Source: Pseudooceanicola algae (GTDB taxonomy: Bacteria; Pseudomonadota; Alphaproteobacteria; Rhodobacterales; Rhodobacteraceae). Taken from it: a stretch of 64,000 bases of DNA. The position numbers were made by a program, and so were the translations under genes. Below are positions 36,122-45,049 of this stretch, one piece after another (the stretch's first letter is position 1; each line of letters begins with the position of its first letter). Below the pieces are notes generated by a model. It worked only from the letters and a program-made list of their open reading frames with translations, searched no databases and had not been told where the DNA came from. Where the stretch lies: the NCBI RefSeq assembly GCF_003590145.2, contig NZ_CP060436.1, positions 3,612,501-3,676,500 of the forward strand, given 5' to 3'.

Positions 36122-37423
36122 TCACCCCCCAAATTCGTTGGCCGGCGTGGCCGCCTGTGCCGACCCGGCCAGACGATCCAACTGCGCGCGGATGTGAATG
36201 GCTTCGGCGGCGGTGCTGGCCAGGGCGATGGCCCGTCCATAGGCGTCGCGCGCGCCCTGCGGCTGGCCGAGTTCTTCGAGGAAGTGCCCGCGCACGCCGT
36301 GGAAATAGAAATAGCCATCCAGCGCATCGGCCAGCGGCTCGATCAATGCGAGCGCAGCCGCTGCGCCTTCAACCCTGGCCAAGGCAACCGAGCGGTTCAG
36401 CGTCACCACGGGCGAAGGCGCGTGGCGTTCAAGCGCGATGTAGAGCTGGTTGATCTCTGCCCAATCCGTCGCGTCCGCCGCTCCGGCGCGGGCGTGCAAG
36501 GCGGCGATGGCGGCCTGGATCTGATAGGGGCCGGGCCGACGGTGCCGCATCGCCTTGTCGAGCATGACGAGCGCCTCGGCGATGGCCTTGCGATCCCAGA
36601 GGGTGCGATCCTGATCCTCCAGACGCACCGGCGTGCCGTCCGGCCCGATGCGGGCATGTCGCCGCGCGTGCTGAAGGAGCATGAGCGCCAGCAGGCCCAT
36701 CATCTCCGGCTCGGCTGGAAAGAGACCCAGCATCAGCCGGGCAAGGCGGATGCCCTCGGTGCAAAGGCGGGCGCGCTCGCTGTTGGTATCGGCATCGGTA
36801 TAGCCTTCGTTGAAGACCAGATAGACCATCGCAGCCACGATGGCGAACCTTTCGGCGCGCTCAACGGGGCCAGGGGTTTCGAATTCCACCGCCGCAGCGG
36901 CGACCCGCGCCTTGGCGCGGGTTATGCGCTGCTCCATCGCGCGTTCGTTCACCAAAAACGCGCGGGCGATATCCCTGACCGAGACGCCGCAGACGATCCG
37001 CAGGGCTAGCGCCACCTGCTGCGTCGCAGGCAGGTCCGGGTGGCAGCAAATGAACAGAAGGCGCAGGATGTCATCACGGTAATCGGCGGCATCGAGCCGC
37101 TCAACTAGGTCGGCCTCGCGATCATCCAAATCGGAAATCCGCTCTTCGCTTGGCAGTTCCTGCATGCGGGCCTGCTTGCGCAGATGATCCAGCGCCGCAT
37201 TACGGCCTACCATGATCAGCCAACCTTCGGCATCGCGCGGAGGGCCGTTTACAGGCCATGTGCGCAAGGCCCGGAGCGATGCTTCCTGATACGCTTCCTC
37301 GGCCAGGTCGAGGTTGCGGAAGTAGCGCAGCAGGGCGGCAACGACACGCGGGCGCGCCGCGATTAACCGCAGCTCCATCCAGTCAGGCGGCAGCGTCTCA
37401 TCCATCCTTTGGGCCTGATCCAT
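36122..37423 (-). CDS. ECF sigma factor, ECF42 type with C-terminal TPR-like domain
   Basis: 433 residues. Sigma-2 region about residues 20-85 (LRYFRNLDLAEEAYQEASLRAL, WLIMVGRNAALDHLRK), sigma-4 around 135-190 (LALRIVCGVSVRDIARAFLVNERAMEQRITRAK), then DUF6596 and a long helical extension with LFNEGY-like motif (YLVFNEGYT). ECF42 sigmas are partnered by a YciI/DGPF protein, encoded directly upstream; the genes overlap by 26 nt. The start at 37423 is by convention; the ATG at 37405 is an alternative. Confidence 0.88.
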   Translation of the reverse strand: MDQAQRMDETLPPDWMELRLIAARPRVVAALLRYFRNLDLAEEAYQEASLRALRTWPVNGPPRDAEGWLIMVGRNAALDHLRKQARMQELPSEERISDLDDREADLVERLDAADYRDDILRLLFICCHPDLPATQQVALALRIVCGVSVRDIARAFLVNERAMEQRITRAKARVAAAAVEFETPGPVERAERFAIVAAMVYLVFNEGYTDADTNSERARLCTEGIRLARLMLGLFPAEPEMMGLLALMLLQHARRHARIGPDGTPVRLEDQDRTLWDRKAIAEALVMLDKAMRHRRPGPYQIQAAIAALHARAGAADATDWAEINQLYIALERHAPSPVVTLNRSVALARVEGAAAALALIEPLADALDGYFYFHGVRGHFLEELGQPQGARDAYGRAIALASTAAEAIHIRAQLDRLAGSAQAATPANEFGG

Positions 37424-37766
37424 CTGGGATGTAAATCATCACCGGGCGCACCTCATAAGCACCACCGGGGTTGGCCTCGGCCAGATCGCGGACGATGTCA
37501 TGCGCCTGCTCTAGCGTTTGCACATCGACCACGTAGAACCCAAGCAATTGCTCCTTGGTCTCTGCGTATGGGCCATCCGTGATCAGCTTCTCTACCTTGC
37601 GATAGGTCGTGGCAGCCGATGTCGGCATGAGCCGCACCACAGGCTTCATGTTGTCAGCCCATTTGCGATGCACAACGTCGAGCCGCTCCATGACAGCGGC
37701 ATCCTCTGCCTCGGACCAGGCCGAGGTCATGGTTTCGTCGTTGTAGCACAGCAGGGTGTAGAGCAT
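37398..37766 (-). CDS. YciI-like DGPF domain protein
   Basis: 122 residues, a dimeric alpha-beta barrel family. MLYTLLCYND, the conserved ITDGPYAETKEQLLGFYVVDV and a C-terminal EVRPVM. Genes of this family accompany ECF42 sigma factors and may sense the signal. Start at 37766 (preceded by GGAAG); an in-frame ATG lies at 37781. Stop overlaps the sigma gene. Confidence 0.88.
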   Translation of the reverse strand: MLYTLLCYNDETMTSAWSEAEDAAVMERLDVVHRKWADNMKPVVRLMPTSAATTYRKVEKLITDGPYAETKEQLLGFYVVDVQTLEQAHDIVRDLAEANPGGAYEVRPVMIYIPDGSGPKDG

Positions 37767-37871
37767 GTTCAAAACTTCCATGTTTCAAGGACGAAACAGA
37801 CCAGCGCGTTCCGACAGAGGTCCAAAGATATTCTGTGTTTTATGGCGATCTCGCAAGCCGCGGCGCTACTT

Positions 37872-38201
37872 TCATGGCGCGGACGAAAGGATGTCGGTGG
37901 CCTTGTGATCAGTCCCAACGCCCTCGATCAGAAACACCTCGCCCTCGGCGTTCTCTGTTCGAAGCGGCAGGATCGCACGATAGGCAGGGGAGGCGTACCA
38001 GCCTTGAGCCTGGCGCAGATCGGGGAACTCAATGATGATGAGATCGCCTGCGAACGTGCCTTCGAAATGATGTTTGCCGCCGCCGTGGATGATAAAGCGT
38101 CCGTCAAAGGGTGCCAGTGTGGCATCGATCCCCTTGAGGTAAGCGACGATTTCGGGGCCCATTTCGACGGTGCGCAGGTGGCCTATGGCATAGCATGTCA
38201 T
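37872..38201 (-). CDS. DUF1330 domain protein
   Basis: 109 residues. A small ferredoxin-like dimeric fold with MTCYAIGHLRTVEMGPEIVAYLKGI, APFDGRFIIHGG and a central LIIIEFPDLRQAQGWYASPAYRAILPLR. Function unknown; the family is widespread in alphaproteobacteria. Downstream of the small membrane-protein gene and possibly co-transcribed with it. Confidence 0.85.
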   Translation of the reverse strand: MTCYAIGHLRTVEMGPEIVAYLKGIDATLAPFDGRFIIHGGGKHHFEGTFAGDLIIIEFPDLRQAQGWYASPAYRAILPLRTENAEGEVFLIEGVGTDHKATDILSSAP

Positions 38202-38224
38202 GGTCGGTTCCTTTCCTATTGGGT

Positions 38225-38620
38225 TCAGGCAGCAGCGGCCGCGGGACTCCGCGCCGACCACTCCGCCGCCGCAATCAGTGCCACGACGACCGCCTGCGCC
38301 AGGATGAAGATCCAGCCGAGCGCGTTCGGTGCTATGGCACCGGTGGCCGGAAGTACCAAGCTGGCAACGACCCAGAGCACGTTCCCCGCGACGATCACGC
38401 GTAACATCCACGCTGGCCGTGGGCCCCGCGCAGCGATCGCCATGAAGATTGCGACGGGAAGAAGGACCAGCCCTGCCCAGAAGAGCAGCGCCGAAGGGAT
38501 ATCCGTCAGACCGCCGATCGGGCCGGAAGCGAGAACAAGCAGCGCCCCCATGGCCGTGCAGGTCATCGCATCCAGATAGAGAATTGTATTCAAGGTGGAT
38601 CGGTTGAGAAAATTGGTCAT
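38225..38620 (-). CDS. four-helix integral membrane protein, uncharacterised
   Basis: 131 residues with four predicted membrane segments (for example LYLDAMTCTAMGALLVLASG; ALLFWAGLVLLPVAIFMAIA; VIVAGNVLWVVASLVLPATG; GWIFILAQAVVVALIAAAEW). I do not recognise a named family; similar small proteins sit beside DUF1330 and XRE-type regulators. Start ATG 38620, preceded on the minus strand by GAGCGCGAA. Divergent from the XRE regulator gene. Confidence 0.7.
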   Translation of the reverse strand: MTNFLNRSTLNTILYLDAMTCTAMGALLVLASGPIGGLTDIPSALLFWAGLVLLPVAIFMAIAARGPRPAWMLRVIVAGNVLWVVASLVLPATGAIAPNALGWIFILAQAVVVALIAAAEWSARSPAAAAA

Positions 38621-38754
38621 TTCGCGCTCCGTTTGATGGCTTTCGCTTGGCGCGAAAGACTGAGGGATTGGCGAAATATCCCACGGTCGCGGCAGGCCGT
38701 CGATTATCTCGGAGGTAATTGAAGAGGAGCGAGTCGCCGGATAGGTTCGCCAGC

Positions 38755-39543
38755 ATGGAGCAACAAAATTCGGTCGGGACACTATTGAAGCAGTGGCGGA
38801 ACCGCCGCAGGCTCAGTCAGCTCGAGCTTGCATTGAACGCGGAGGTTTCTCAGCGGCACCTGAGTTTCGTGGAGTCCGGCCGTGCACAGCCGAGCCGGGA
38901 CATGGTCATGCAACTGGCTGAACACCTTGGCGTGCCCTTGCGCGACCGCAACGTCATCCTGAACGCGGCTGGTTTCGCGCCGGTCTTTCCGCAGCGCCCC
39001 CTGGATTCGCCAGAGCTTTCGGTGGCGCGCCAAGCCATCAACCAAATTCTGCACGGGCATTTGCCGCACCCGGCGCTGGCAGTGGACCGGCACTGGAACC
39101 TGATCTCTGCCAATGACGCAGTGGCGTTTTTGTTAAGCGGCGTCGCGCCGCATCTTCTGCAAGGGACCGTGAATGTCCTGCGGCTGAGCCTGCATCCCGA
39201 AGGTCTCGCGCCGCGTATCATCAACTTCGCGGAATGGCGTGGGCATGTGTTGTCGCGACTGGGGCACGAGATCGAGGTGACGGCGGATCCCGGTCTGGCG
39301 ACTTTGCGGTCCGAATTGATGACCTTCCCCTGCCACGGACCCACGAGGCAAAGCACGCATGCTCTGAGCATCGCTGTCCCGCTTCGGCTGAAGAGTGCGT
39401 CCGGCCCGTTGTCCTTCATCAGCAGCACTACGGTTTTTGGTACGGCTGTTGATGTGACGCTGGCCGAAGTGACAATCGAGGCATTCTTTCCCGCAGATGC
39501 GGAAACCGCCGCTGTCATGGAGCGCCGCGACCTCGGATCGTGA
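38755..39543 (+). CDS. XRE-family regulator with MmyB-like C-terminal domain
   Basis: 262 residues. N-terminal HTH (VGTLLKQWRNRRRLSQLELALNAEVSQRHLSFVESGR), followed by an MmyB-type ligand-binding domain (LAVDRHWNLISANDAV...HPEGLAPRIINFAEWRGHVLSRL). Members are one-component regulators of oxidoreductase genes. The ATG at 38755 gives the family start; a TTG at 38719 after GGAGG is an alternative. Divergent from the membrane-protein gene. Confidence 0.88.
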   Translation: MEQQNSVGTLLKQWRNRRRLSQLELALNAEVSQRHLSFVESGRAQPSRDMVMQLAEHLGVPLRDRNVILNAAGFAPVFPQRPLDSPELSVARQAINQILHGHLPHPALAVDRHWNLISANDAVAFLLSGVAPHLLQGTVNVLRLSLHPEGLAPRIINFAEWRGHVLSRLGHEIEVTADPGLATLRSELMTFPCHGPTRQSTHALSIAVPLRLKSASGPLSFISSTTVFGTAVDVTLAEVTIEAFFPADAETAAVMERRDLGS

Positions 39544-39697
39544 CGGAACAGTGAGCTGATCTCTCATTTGTTCTCACCGGGATCCCTCTAAGGATTCCCG
39601 GGCAAGCCACGATCCCCGCATTGGTGGTCCGTTTATCAAATGTGCGAACGGCTTAGAGGCTTTCGGCCTGCGGGGGCGGCAAGGGCTACACCCGCAA

Positions 39698-40309
39698 TCA
39701 ACTTCCGTCCCGGAGATCCGGCAATACTGCTTTCTGCCAAGAAACTTGGCTGAAATCGACGGTGCAATCGTCTCCGACAGGGGATTGGGCAGTCATCTCG
39801 ACGGTTGGTTCTCCTGCCCCCAAAGGCAGGGAAAACAGACGCGCCAGGTTCCAGAGCCTGCCGTCGAGCGAGTGGTGGTGGAAGGCGAACACTTTTCCGT
39901 CCCAATAGACCCGCAAGTAAACGGCTTTGGCATCGACGGATGGACCATTGGCGTCGTCGGACGTGTCATTGGTCACCACGCTCACGATGGTGGACAGGTT
40001 TGCAGGCGATTGTTCGAACGCCAATTTCGCCTATGCACCCGCTGCGGTGCGAACCGTGAATGTTCCGGCGTCGAAGGTCTTGCTGAACTGTGGCTTCACC
40101 AACGCCGAGAACAGGACCGGGCCACGCCCCAGCCCGAACCTTATGCCGGGCGCATTATCCACTGGTGGGGCCCCGGCGGGATCGTGGAACAGATCAGTGC
40201 CCGCGACTGCCGCGATGGAGCAGCCGTGGCCATCTACGGCGAAGCGACCGTTCCGTTCACGGATGAACTCTCCGGTCTTCAACTGCCATTGGTCCATTGC
40301 GGTCCTCAT
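39698..40309 (-). pseudogene. DUF1349 family gene with a single in-frame amber codon
   Basis: 203 codons. The N-terminal half (MRTAMDQWQLKTGEF, TDLFHDPAG) and C-terminal half (FEQSPANLSTIVSVVTN, HHHSLDGRLWNLARLF, AQSPVGDDCTVDFSQV) are both typical DUF1349, a concanavalin-like beta-sandwich. They are in the same frame, separated only by TAG at 40031-40033, where the family has Tyr in Y-A-K-L-A-F. Either a recent loss or a sequencing error; without it the protein would be complete. Confidence 0.8.
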
Positions 40310-40326
40310 CCATAGCAGGCTGATTC

Positions 40327-41259
40327 TCAGCCGGTTCCCGTTCCGCCGTCTACGCCCAGCACCGATCCGTTGAGATAGGTCAATCCCGGCGATGCCATTG
40401 CGACGACAAAGGCCGCGATCTCCTCTGCAGTCGCCATGCGCTTGATGCCCGCCATGTTGGCTTGCGCCCATTGCGCCGAACCGATGGCCCAGACTGCGTC
40501 GGGCGCGTTCTCCATGCCTCCGACCCGGCGCACCAGCGCGGTGTCAGTGGTGCCCGGCGCGATTGCATTGATGCGGATCCCTTGTTCGGCATAATCCAGT
40601 GCAGCCGAACGGACCAGCCCGACCAGCCCCCGCTTGCTCGCCGTGTAGATACCACGCCCCGGCGCGGTGTTGTGTTCGACCGAGGAAGAGGTGACGAGGA
40701 TGGTCCCGCCGCCACGTTCCAACATGACCGGTATTTGGTATTTCATGGAAAGGAAAACACCGCGCAGGTTGGTATCTGTCATGTCGTCCCATTCGGCGGC
40801 GGTAAACTCGTGCAGCGGTTTTTCGAGGGTGATGCCGGCATTGTTGAACGCGATATCGAGCCCGCCGAATGCCTCGACGGTTTGTTGGACAAGCGCCGCA
40901 ACCTGATCATCCTCGCGCACATCCGCACGGATATAGAGAGCTTCGCCGCCGGCCTCTCTAATCTCGCCTTCGACTTCCGTTCCGAGAGTTTCTCGCCTGC
41001 CGCAAAAGGCCACCTTTGCGCCCTCAAGCGCGAACGCCATGGCGGTGGCGCGGCCAATCCCCGAGGTGCCCCCGGTGACCAGGACCACCTTGCCATCGAA
41101 ACGACGTGATCCGTCGATGACAACGGATGCTGGCGGTGTTGCACTGGCTGCCACCGCAACGCCGCCCACCAAACCGGCAACAGCACCAACGGCAAGTCCA
41201 CCGGCAGCGCCTATTGCCAGCCGGCGGCCGGGATTTGAGGGAGAGAGATCGTCCGTCAT
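40327..41259 (-). CDS. SDR family oxidoreductase with N-terminal hydrophobic/Tat-like leader
   Basis: 310 residues. Residues 1-45 begin MTDDLSPSNPGRRLAIGAAG and form a Gly/Ala-rich hydrophobic stretch, then the classic SDR: TGGTSGIG nucleotide motif, NNAG, the catalytic Ser and YTASK (Tyr, Lys), and a C-terminal GVDGGTGTG. The leader would send it to the membrane or periplasm, unusual for an NAD(P)-dependent enzyme. Start at 41259, preceded by AGGA. Divergent from the TetR gene. Confidence 0.88.
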   Translation of the reverse strand: MTDDLSPSNPGRRLAIGAAGGLAVGAVAGLVGGVAVAASATPPASVVIDGSRRFDGKVVLVTGGTSGIGRATAMAFALEGAKVAFCGRRETLGTEVEGEIREAGGEALYIRADVREDDQVAALVQQTVEAFGGLDIAFNNAGITLEKPLHEFTAAEWDDMTDTNLRGVFLSMKYQIPVMLERGGGTILVTSSSVEHNTAPGRGIYTASKRGLVGLVRSAALDYAEQGIRINAIAPGTTDTALVRRVGGMENAPDAVWAIGSAQWAQANMAGIKRMATAEEIAAFVVAMASPGLTYLNGSVLGVDGGTGTG

Positions 41260-41377
41260 TGAGAATATCCTTTGGGAACAATCAGCATATAGGGTTTCGG
41301 CCTTCACTTTGCCTGGTGGGCAGGTCTCTGCTTCGTCTGAAGACAAGGCGCAGAAAACGCGTCTTGCCTTCAATCCA

Positions 41378-41420
41378 GACACTGTTAAGATTGGATATGG
41401 ATCAAAATTTTAACAGTGTC
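41378..41420. promoter_or_regulatory. 11-bp inverted repeat at the TetR gene start
   Basis: GACACTGTTAA (41378-41388) and TTAACAGTGTC (41410-41420) are perfect inverted copies separated by 21 bp. The ATG of the TetR gene at 41397 lies between them. It is a probable autoregulatory operator for the TetR protein and perhaps for the divergent SDR gene. Confidence 0.7.
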
Positions 41421-42023
41421 AAGATTAAGCGCGACTATCACCACGGGGATCTGAAGCAGGCCCTGATCGACAGCGCGCTTGCCGTGCTCGCGGACAAGGG
41501 CGTCGAGGCGTTCAGCCTGCGCGAAACAGCGCGCCGGGCGGGTGTTTCGCCGGCGGCCCCCAAACATCACTTCACCGATACAAAAGGTCTGTTGACCACA
41601 TTGGCAGCCATCGCTTTTGCGCGTCTGGCGGATGAACTCGAAAGCGCAGACCAGGCAGCGGGCCAGGGTCGCCGCGACCGTCTCATGGCCCAGGCCGCAG
41701 CCTACATCGATTTCGCGACAGCGCAGCGCGCCCTGTTCGACCTGATGTGGCGGGCTCCACTGCTCGACCTTGACGATGAAGGGCTCCTCAAGGAGAAGGC
41801 ACGGGCGTTCGACTGCCCCGATCGGCTGATCCGGGGGGCCGATGCACCGCGCATCCCGCACGATGATCCGGCGATGGCCCCGACCATCGCAAGTTGGTCA
41901 CTCGTCCACGGCTACGTCCGGCTTTCCCTTGATGGCGGACTTGGCCATCACCTCAATACCCCTGCAACTTTATCGGAAACCTTGCTGCCCTCGATGCTGG
42001 ACATGCTGGGAACGGCAAATTGA
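41397..42023 (+). CDS. TetR/AcrR family transcriptional regulator
   Basis: 208 residues. HTH near residues 13-60 (YHHGDLKQALIDSALAVLADKG, FSLRETARRAGVSPAAPKHHF), C-terminal ligand domain of the TetR_C_33-like group (MWRAPLLDLDDEGLL). The ATG sits inside the inverted repeat at 41378-41420. Divergent from the SDR gene, which it may control. Confidence 0.88.
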   Translation: MDQNFNSVKIKRDYHHGDLKQALIDSALAVLADKGVEAFSLRETARRAGVSPAAPKHHFTDTKGLLTTLAAIAFARLADELESADQAAGQGRRDRLMAQAAAYIDFATAQRALFDLMWRAPLLDLDDEGLLKEKARAFDCPDRLIRGADAPRIPHDDPAMAPTIASWSLVHGYVRLSLDGGLGHHLNTPATLSETLLPSMLDMLGTAN

Positions 42024-42287
42024 AGAATTTGATCCGAGACCTTTGGAAAAAGATGAGCGCGGAGCGGGTCTGGACTTGGTATCTTGCGGTAGCCGCAGTT
42101 GAAGGGAATGCCTTTCGGTGGAGAAGGTTGGATATCAGGCCCATTCCTTCCGCCATTATCCCCATTGCGAACCAGTGACACCGCCCTGACGGGCACGGAT
42201 CTCTTCGTGCTATCAACGGCGTTGGCAGCAAGCGAGCAAATTTCACAGCTTCAAGAGGCTATCCGACCGCCCGCCAAACGCCCGTCT

Positions 42288-42896
42288 CTAGGCCGGCGCT
42301 GCCGCGTTCTCTCGCGCCATGGCGGCGGCGAAGGCAGGCCGGGCCGTGCAGCGCTTGATCCAGGCTTGGATGGATGGCTGTTCGGGCGCGGCGTCCGGTA
42401 GCCATTGGAAGGGGCTCGACAGCAACAGATCAACCGCCGAGTATTCCTGCCCCAACAGATAGGGCTGATCCTTCAATGCTTCGGCCAGGCGGGCAACAAG
42501 GGCATTGCGGTCGCGGAAGGTCGCCTGCAGGGCTGGATGTTCAATTCCCGCCCAGTCGAGGACCAGCACCGGTTCCATCACGCCCTGATAATAGAACAAC
42601 CAGCTCAGGAATTTTCCGCGCTGCGGGTGTCCGACGGGCCGGCCAAGCCCAGCATCGGGGAACATGTCGGTCAGATAGGCGATGATTGCACCGCGTTCCC
42701 GCACATGGTCATCGCCGTCGGTCAGGAAGGGCACCTTCTTTTCGGGGTGCGGGTTGTCTGCATCGGGGCCACCGCTGCCATCCTGGCGCGCAATCGACAC
42801 GTCGATCACGTCGATCCGGTCGCTGACGCCCATTTCCTCGATCAGCAAAAGGATCGAGGTCGAGCGGGAATTGGGGGAATGATAAAGGGTCGGCAT
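42288..42896 (-). CDS. glutathione S-transferase family protein
   Basis: 202 residues. N-terminal thioredoxin-like domain (YHSPNSRSTSILLLIEEMG, KKVPFLTDGDD, REGAIIAYLTD-like), C-terminal helical domain (SWLFYYQGVMEPVL; LGQEYSAVDLLLSSPFQWL). It could detoxify electrophiles with glutathione. Divergent from the WYL regulator gene. Confidence 0.88.
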   Translation of the reverse strand: MPTLYHSPNSRSTSILLLIEEMGVSDRIDVIDVSIARQDGSGGPDADNPHPEKKVPFLTDGDDHVRERGAIIAYLTDMFPDAGLGRPVGHPQRGKFLSWLFYYQGVMEPVLVLDWAGIEHPALQATFRDRNALVARLAEALKDQPYLLGQEYSAVDLLLSSPFQWLPDAAPEQPSIQAWIKRCTARPAFAAAMARENAAAPA

Positions 42897-42960
42897 GGGA
42901 GCATCCTCAATGTGTGTCATGCCTTGTCTTAGCCTCGGCATGCTGACAGATTGCGTCAGC

Positions 42961-43647
42961 ATGGCCAGAACCGATCGCCTGATGCGCCTGATGGATGCGC
43001 TGCGCCGCCTGCCGGCACCGGTCACCGCCGCACGGCTGGCGGCCGAGACGGGCGTGTCCCGTCGCCAGCTATATCGCGACATCGCCACGCTGCGCGCAGG
43101 CGGTGCCCTTATCGATGGCGAGGCCGGGGTCGGGTACAACCTGACCGAGGACCCCGCGCTGCCGCCGCAAAGCTTTTCCCGGCTGGAAATCGAGGCGCTT
43201 GTCCTCGCCGTTGGTGACCTGTCCCGCACAGGCGATGCGGCGCTTGAGATGGCGGGTCGTTCCGCCCTTGCCCGGATCATCGCCACACTTGCCGACGGGC
43301 AGTCGCGCCAGGCCATGCACACCGTGCTGCGCAGTTTCCGAACGCCGCCGGCGCGGGTGGATTTCACCGTGGACATGGCGCTTTTGCGTCGCGCCTGCTG
43401 GGAGGAACTGGCGTTGAACGTTCGCTATCGGGATCTCAAGGGCCGAGTTACCGAACGCGAGGTCTGGCCCCTGGGCATCAGCTATTCAGACCGCACATTG
43501 ATGGTGCTGGTCTGGTGCTGCCTGCGTCAGGACTGGCGGGTCTTTCATGCTTCGGGGATTGAAACTGCTTGTCTCAACGGGCACAGCTTCAGGCCGCGTC
43601 GGGTGCCCTTGCTGCGTGACTACGTGGCGCGGCCAGCGAACGGGTAA
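42961..43647 (+). CDS. YafY-type WYL-domain transcriptional regulator
   Basis: 228 residues. N-terminal winged HTH (RTDRLMRLMDALRRLPAPVTAARLAAETGVSRRQLYRDI) and a WYL domain (LNVRYRDLKGRVTEREVWPLGI, VLVWCCLRQDWRVFHASGI). The ATG at 42961 (MARTDR) is used; an earlier in-frame ATG at 42895 lies across the GST promoter region. Probably controls the divergent GST gene. Confidence 0.88.
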   Translation: MARTDRLMRLMDALRRLPAPVTAARLAAETGVSRRQLYRDIATLRAGGALIDGEAGVGYNLTEDPALPPQSFSRLEIEALVLAVGDLSRTGDAALEMAGRSALARIIATLADGQSRQAMHTVLRSFRTPPARVDFTVDMALLRRACWEELALNVRYRDLKGRVTEREVWPLGISYSDRTLMVLVWCCLRQDWRVFHASGIETACLNGHSFRPRRVPLLRDYVARPANG

Positions 43648-43778
43648 CGTCGTTTGACCAGCCCATGGGCTGTTTCGACCACGCCCGGGTACTTCAAGAG
43701 ACGGTTGATGTGGCAGATCGCCGGCAGGATACCTGGCGACACAACCCAGCGACGGGCGCTGGTCTGAAGGGCAGGCGC

Positions 43779-44555
43779 CTAGACCTGAATTTGCGCGGCT
43801 TCGGCAACGGCGCGCAAATCCTCGCGCCCCGCATCGCCGATGATCACGAAATTCGCGCCATTGCCGCCCCAGGTCACCATGTCGAAGGCATCCATCCTCT
43901 GCTCAAGCAGCGCGTGGCGGGGCGCATCGGTTTGGATCTGGCATAGGGCAACGACGCGGTTGTCGGCATCAGTATAGATCAACTGGGAAACCGGCCTGCC
44001 TGCGGCCACCAGCAGGCGCGCGCCCTGGAATGTCAGCCCCTGGGAAGTCAGGTCGGGAATTGCGACATCTGCGCCAATCGACGCCGTGAGCCAGGTTTGG
44101 ATATGCGGCGCCTCAGCGGCGGGGACTTCGACCAGGTGACGGTCCTGGGCGGCATAAACGCGGTGGTAATCGGCAATGTCGGTCAGCCAATCACGCGCCG
44201 AAGCGACCTCGACCCCTTGAGAGGTGCCCGTGAAATAGCCCCCCGATGCTCCGATCAGCAAACAGGCCGCGGCGACCGCCCCCCAGCGCCATCCTGAGGC
44301 CGGTCCGTTTCTGTTCGCCGCCGGTTCGGCGGACGGGTCCGGGGCGGTGCGAATAGCGTCAGCCAAACCCAAAGGTACGGGGTCCTCGAGCATCGCGTCA
44401 AACACATCGCGGGCCCCGGCATCGGCCGCCATCAGTGTCTCCAACTCGGCCTGAAGGGCAGGGTCCCGGGCCAGAGCCGCTTCGACCTCAAGCCTCTCGG
44501 CCTCGGTCAGTTCACCATCCAGGAAGGCGCTCAGTTTTTCCTCGGTTCCCCTCAT
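43779..44555 (-). CDS. anti-sigma factor (membrane-bound)
   Basis: 258 residues. The N-terminal cytoplasmic segment RGTEEKLSAFLDGELTEAER is an anti-sigma domain, then one membrane segment (WGAVAAACLLIGASGGYF, about residues 95-112) and a periplasmic beta-rich domain. The ATGA overlap with the sigma gene (stop 44552) marks a sigma/anti-sigma pair. No zinc CxxC is visible. Confidence 0.85.
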   Translation of the reverse strand: MRGTEEKLSAFLDGELTEAERLEVEAALARDPALQAELETLMAADAGARDVFDAMLEDPVPLGLADAIRTAPDPSAEPAANRNGPASGWRWGAVAAACLLIGASGGYFTGTSQGVEVASARDWLTDIADYHRVYAAQDRHLVEVPAAEAPHIQTWLTASIGADVAIPDLTSQGLTFQGARLLVAAGRPVSQLIYTDADNRVVALCQIQTDAPRHALLEQRMDAFDMVTWGGNGANFVIIGDAGREDLRAVAEAAQIQV

Positions 44556-45049
44556 CTGTCCGCTCCTGCCGGTGCGCTTATTTGTGCCGCCAGTGTCTTT
44601 CGGGCGCGGTGAATGCGGCTCATGACGGTGCCCTGGGGGATGTCGAACAATTGCGCGGCCTCGGCATAGCTGTATCCTTCAACGGTCACGCAGAGCAAAA
44701 TGGCGGACAGCCCTTCCGGCAGGGCCGCGATCTGCCTGTTCAGCTGGGCCGCCATGATGGCATCTTCGCCGGTACTGAGCGATATCAGCTCCTCGGTTTC
44801 CTCGGCGGGCACATGGCCTTGCCCCATTCGCACGGTACGCTTGCGCATTTCGCTGATCCAGAGATTGCGCATGATGCGAAAGACCCAGCGATCCAGCGGC
44901 TGCGCGGGATCCCATTGGTCGGACCGGCTTAGGGCGCGCAGACAGGCGTCTTGCACCAGATCATCCGCTTCGACCTCGGAACGGGTAAGCGACCGCGCAA
45001 ATCGCCGCAATCGCGGAAGCATCACGATCAGGTCACTCTTGATGTCCAC
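44552..45049 (-). CDS. ECF RNA polymerase sigma factor
   Basis: 165 residues. Sigma-2 (RLRRFARSLTRSEVEADDLVQDACLRALSR, LDRWVFRIMRNLWISEMRKR) and sigma-4 (ALPEGLSAILLCVTVEGYSYAEAAQLFDIPQGTVMSRIHRARKTL). The GTG at 45049 follows AAAAGGTGG; the upstream in-frame extension is not sigma-like. Paired with the anti-sigma gene. Divergent from the jacalin-domain gene. Confidence 0.9.
   Translation of the reverse strand: MDIKSDLIVMLPRLRRFARSLTRSEVEADDLVQDACLRALSRSDQWDPAQPLDRWVFRIMRNLWISEMRKRTVRMGQGHVPAEETEELISLSTGEDAIMAAQLNRQIAALPEGLSAILLCVTVEGYSYAEAAQLFDIPQGTVMSRIHRARKTLAAQISAPAGADR

Noticed and set aside
36043-36453. Possible small plus-strand gene starting MARWFKKRTF
   Set aside because: Most of it is the reverse of the ECF42 sigma gene and it has no family character.
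31872-41300. Attachment-site repeat of the tRNA-Ser 3' end marking the far edge of an island
   Set aside because: I found no second copy within the window by eye, so no island boundaries are claimed.
42024-42287. Short frames between the TetR and GST genes
   Set aside because: No ribosome site or family-like translation; treated as intergenic.
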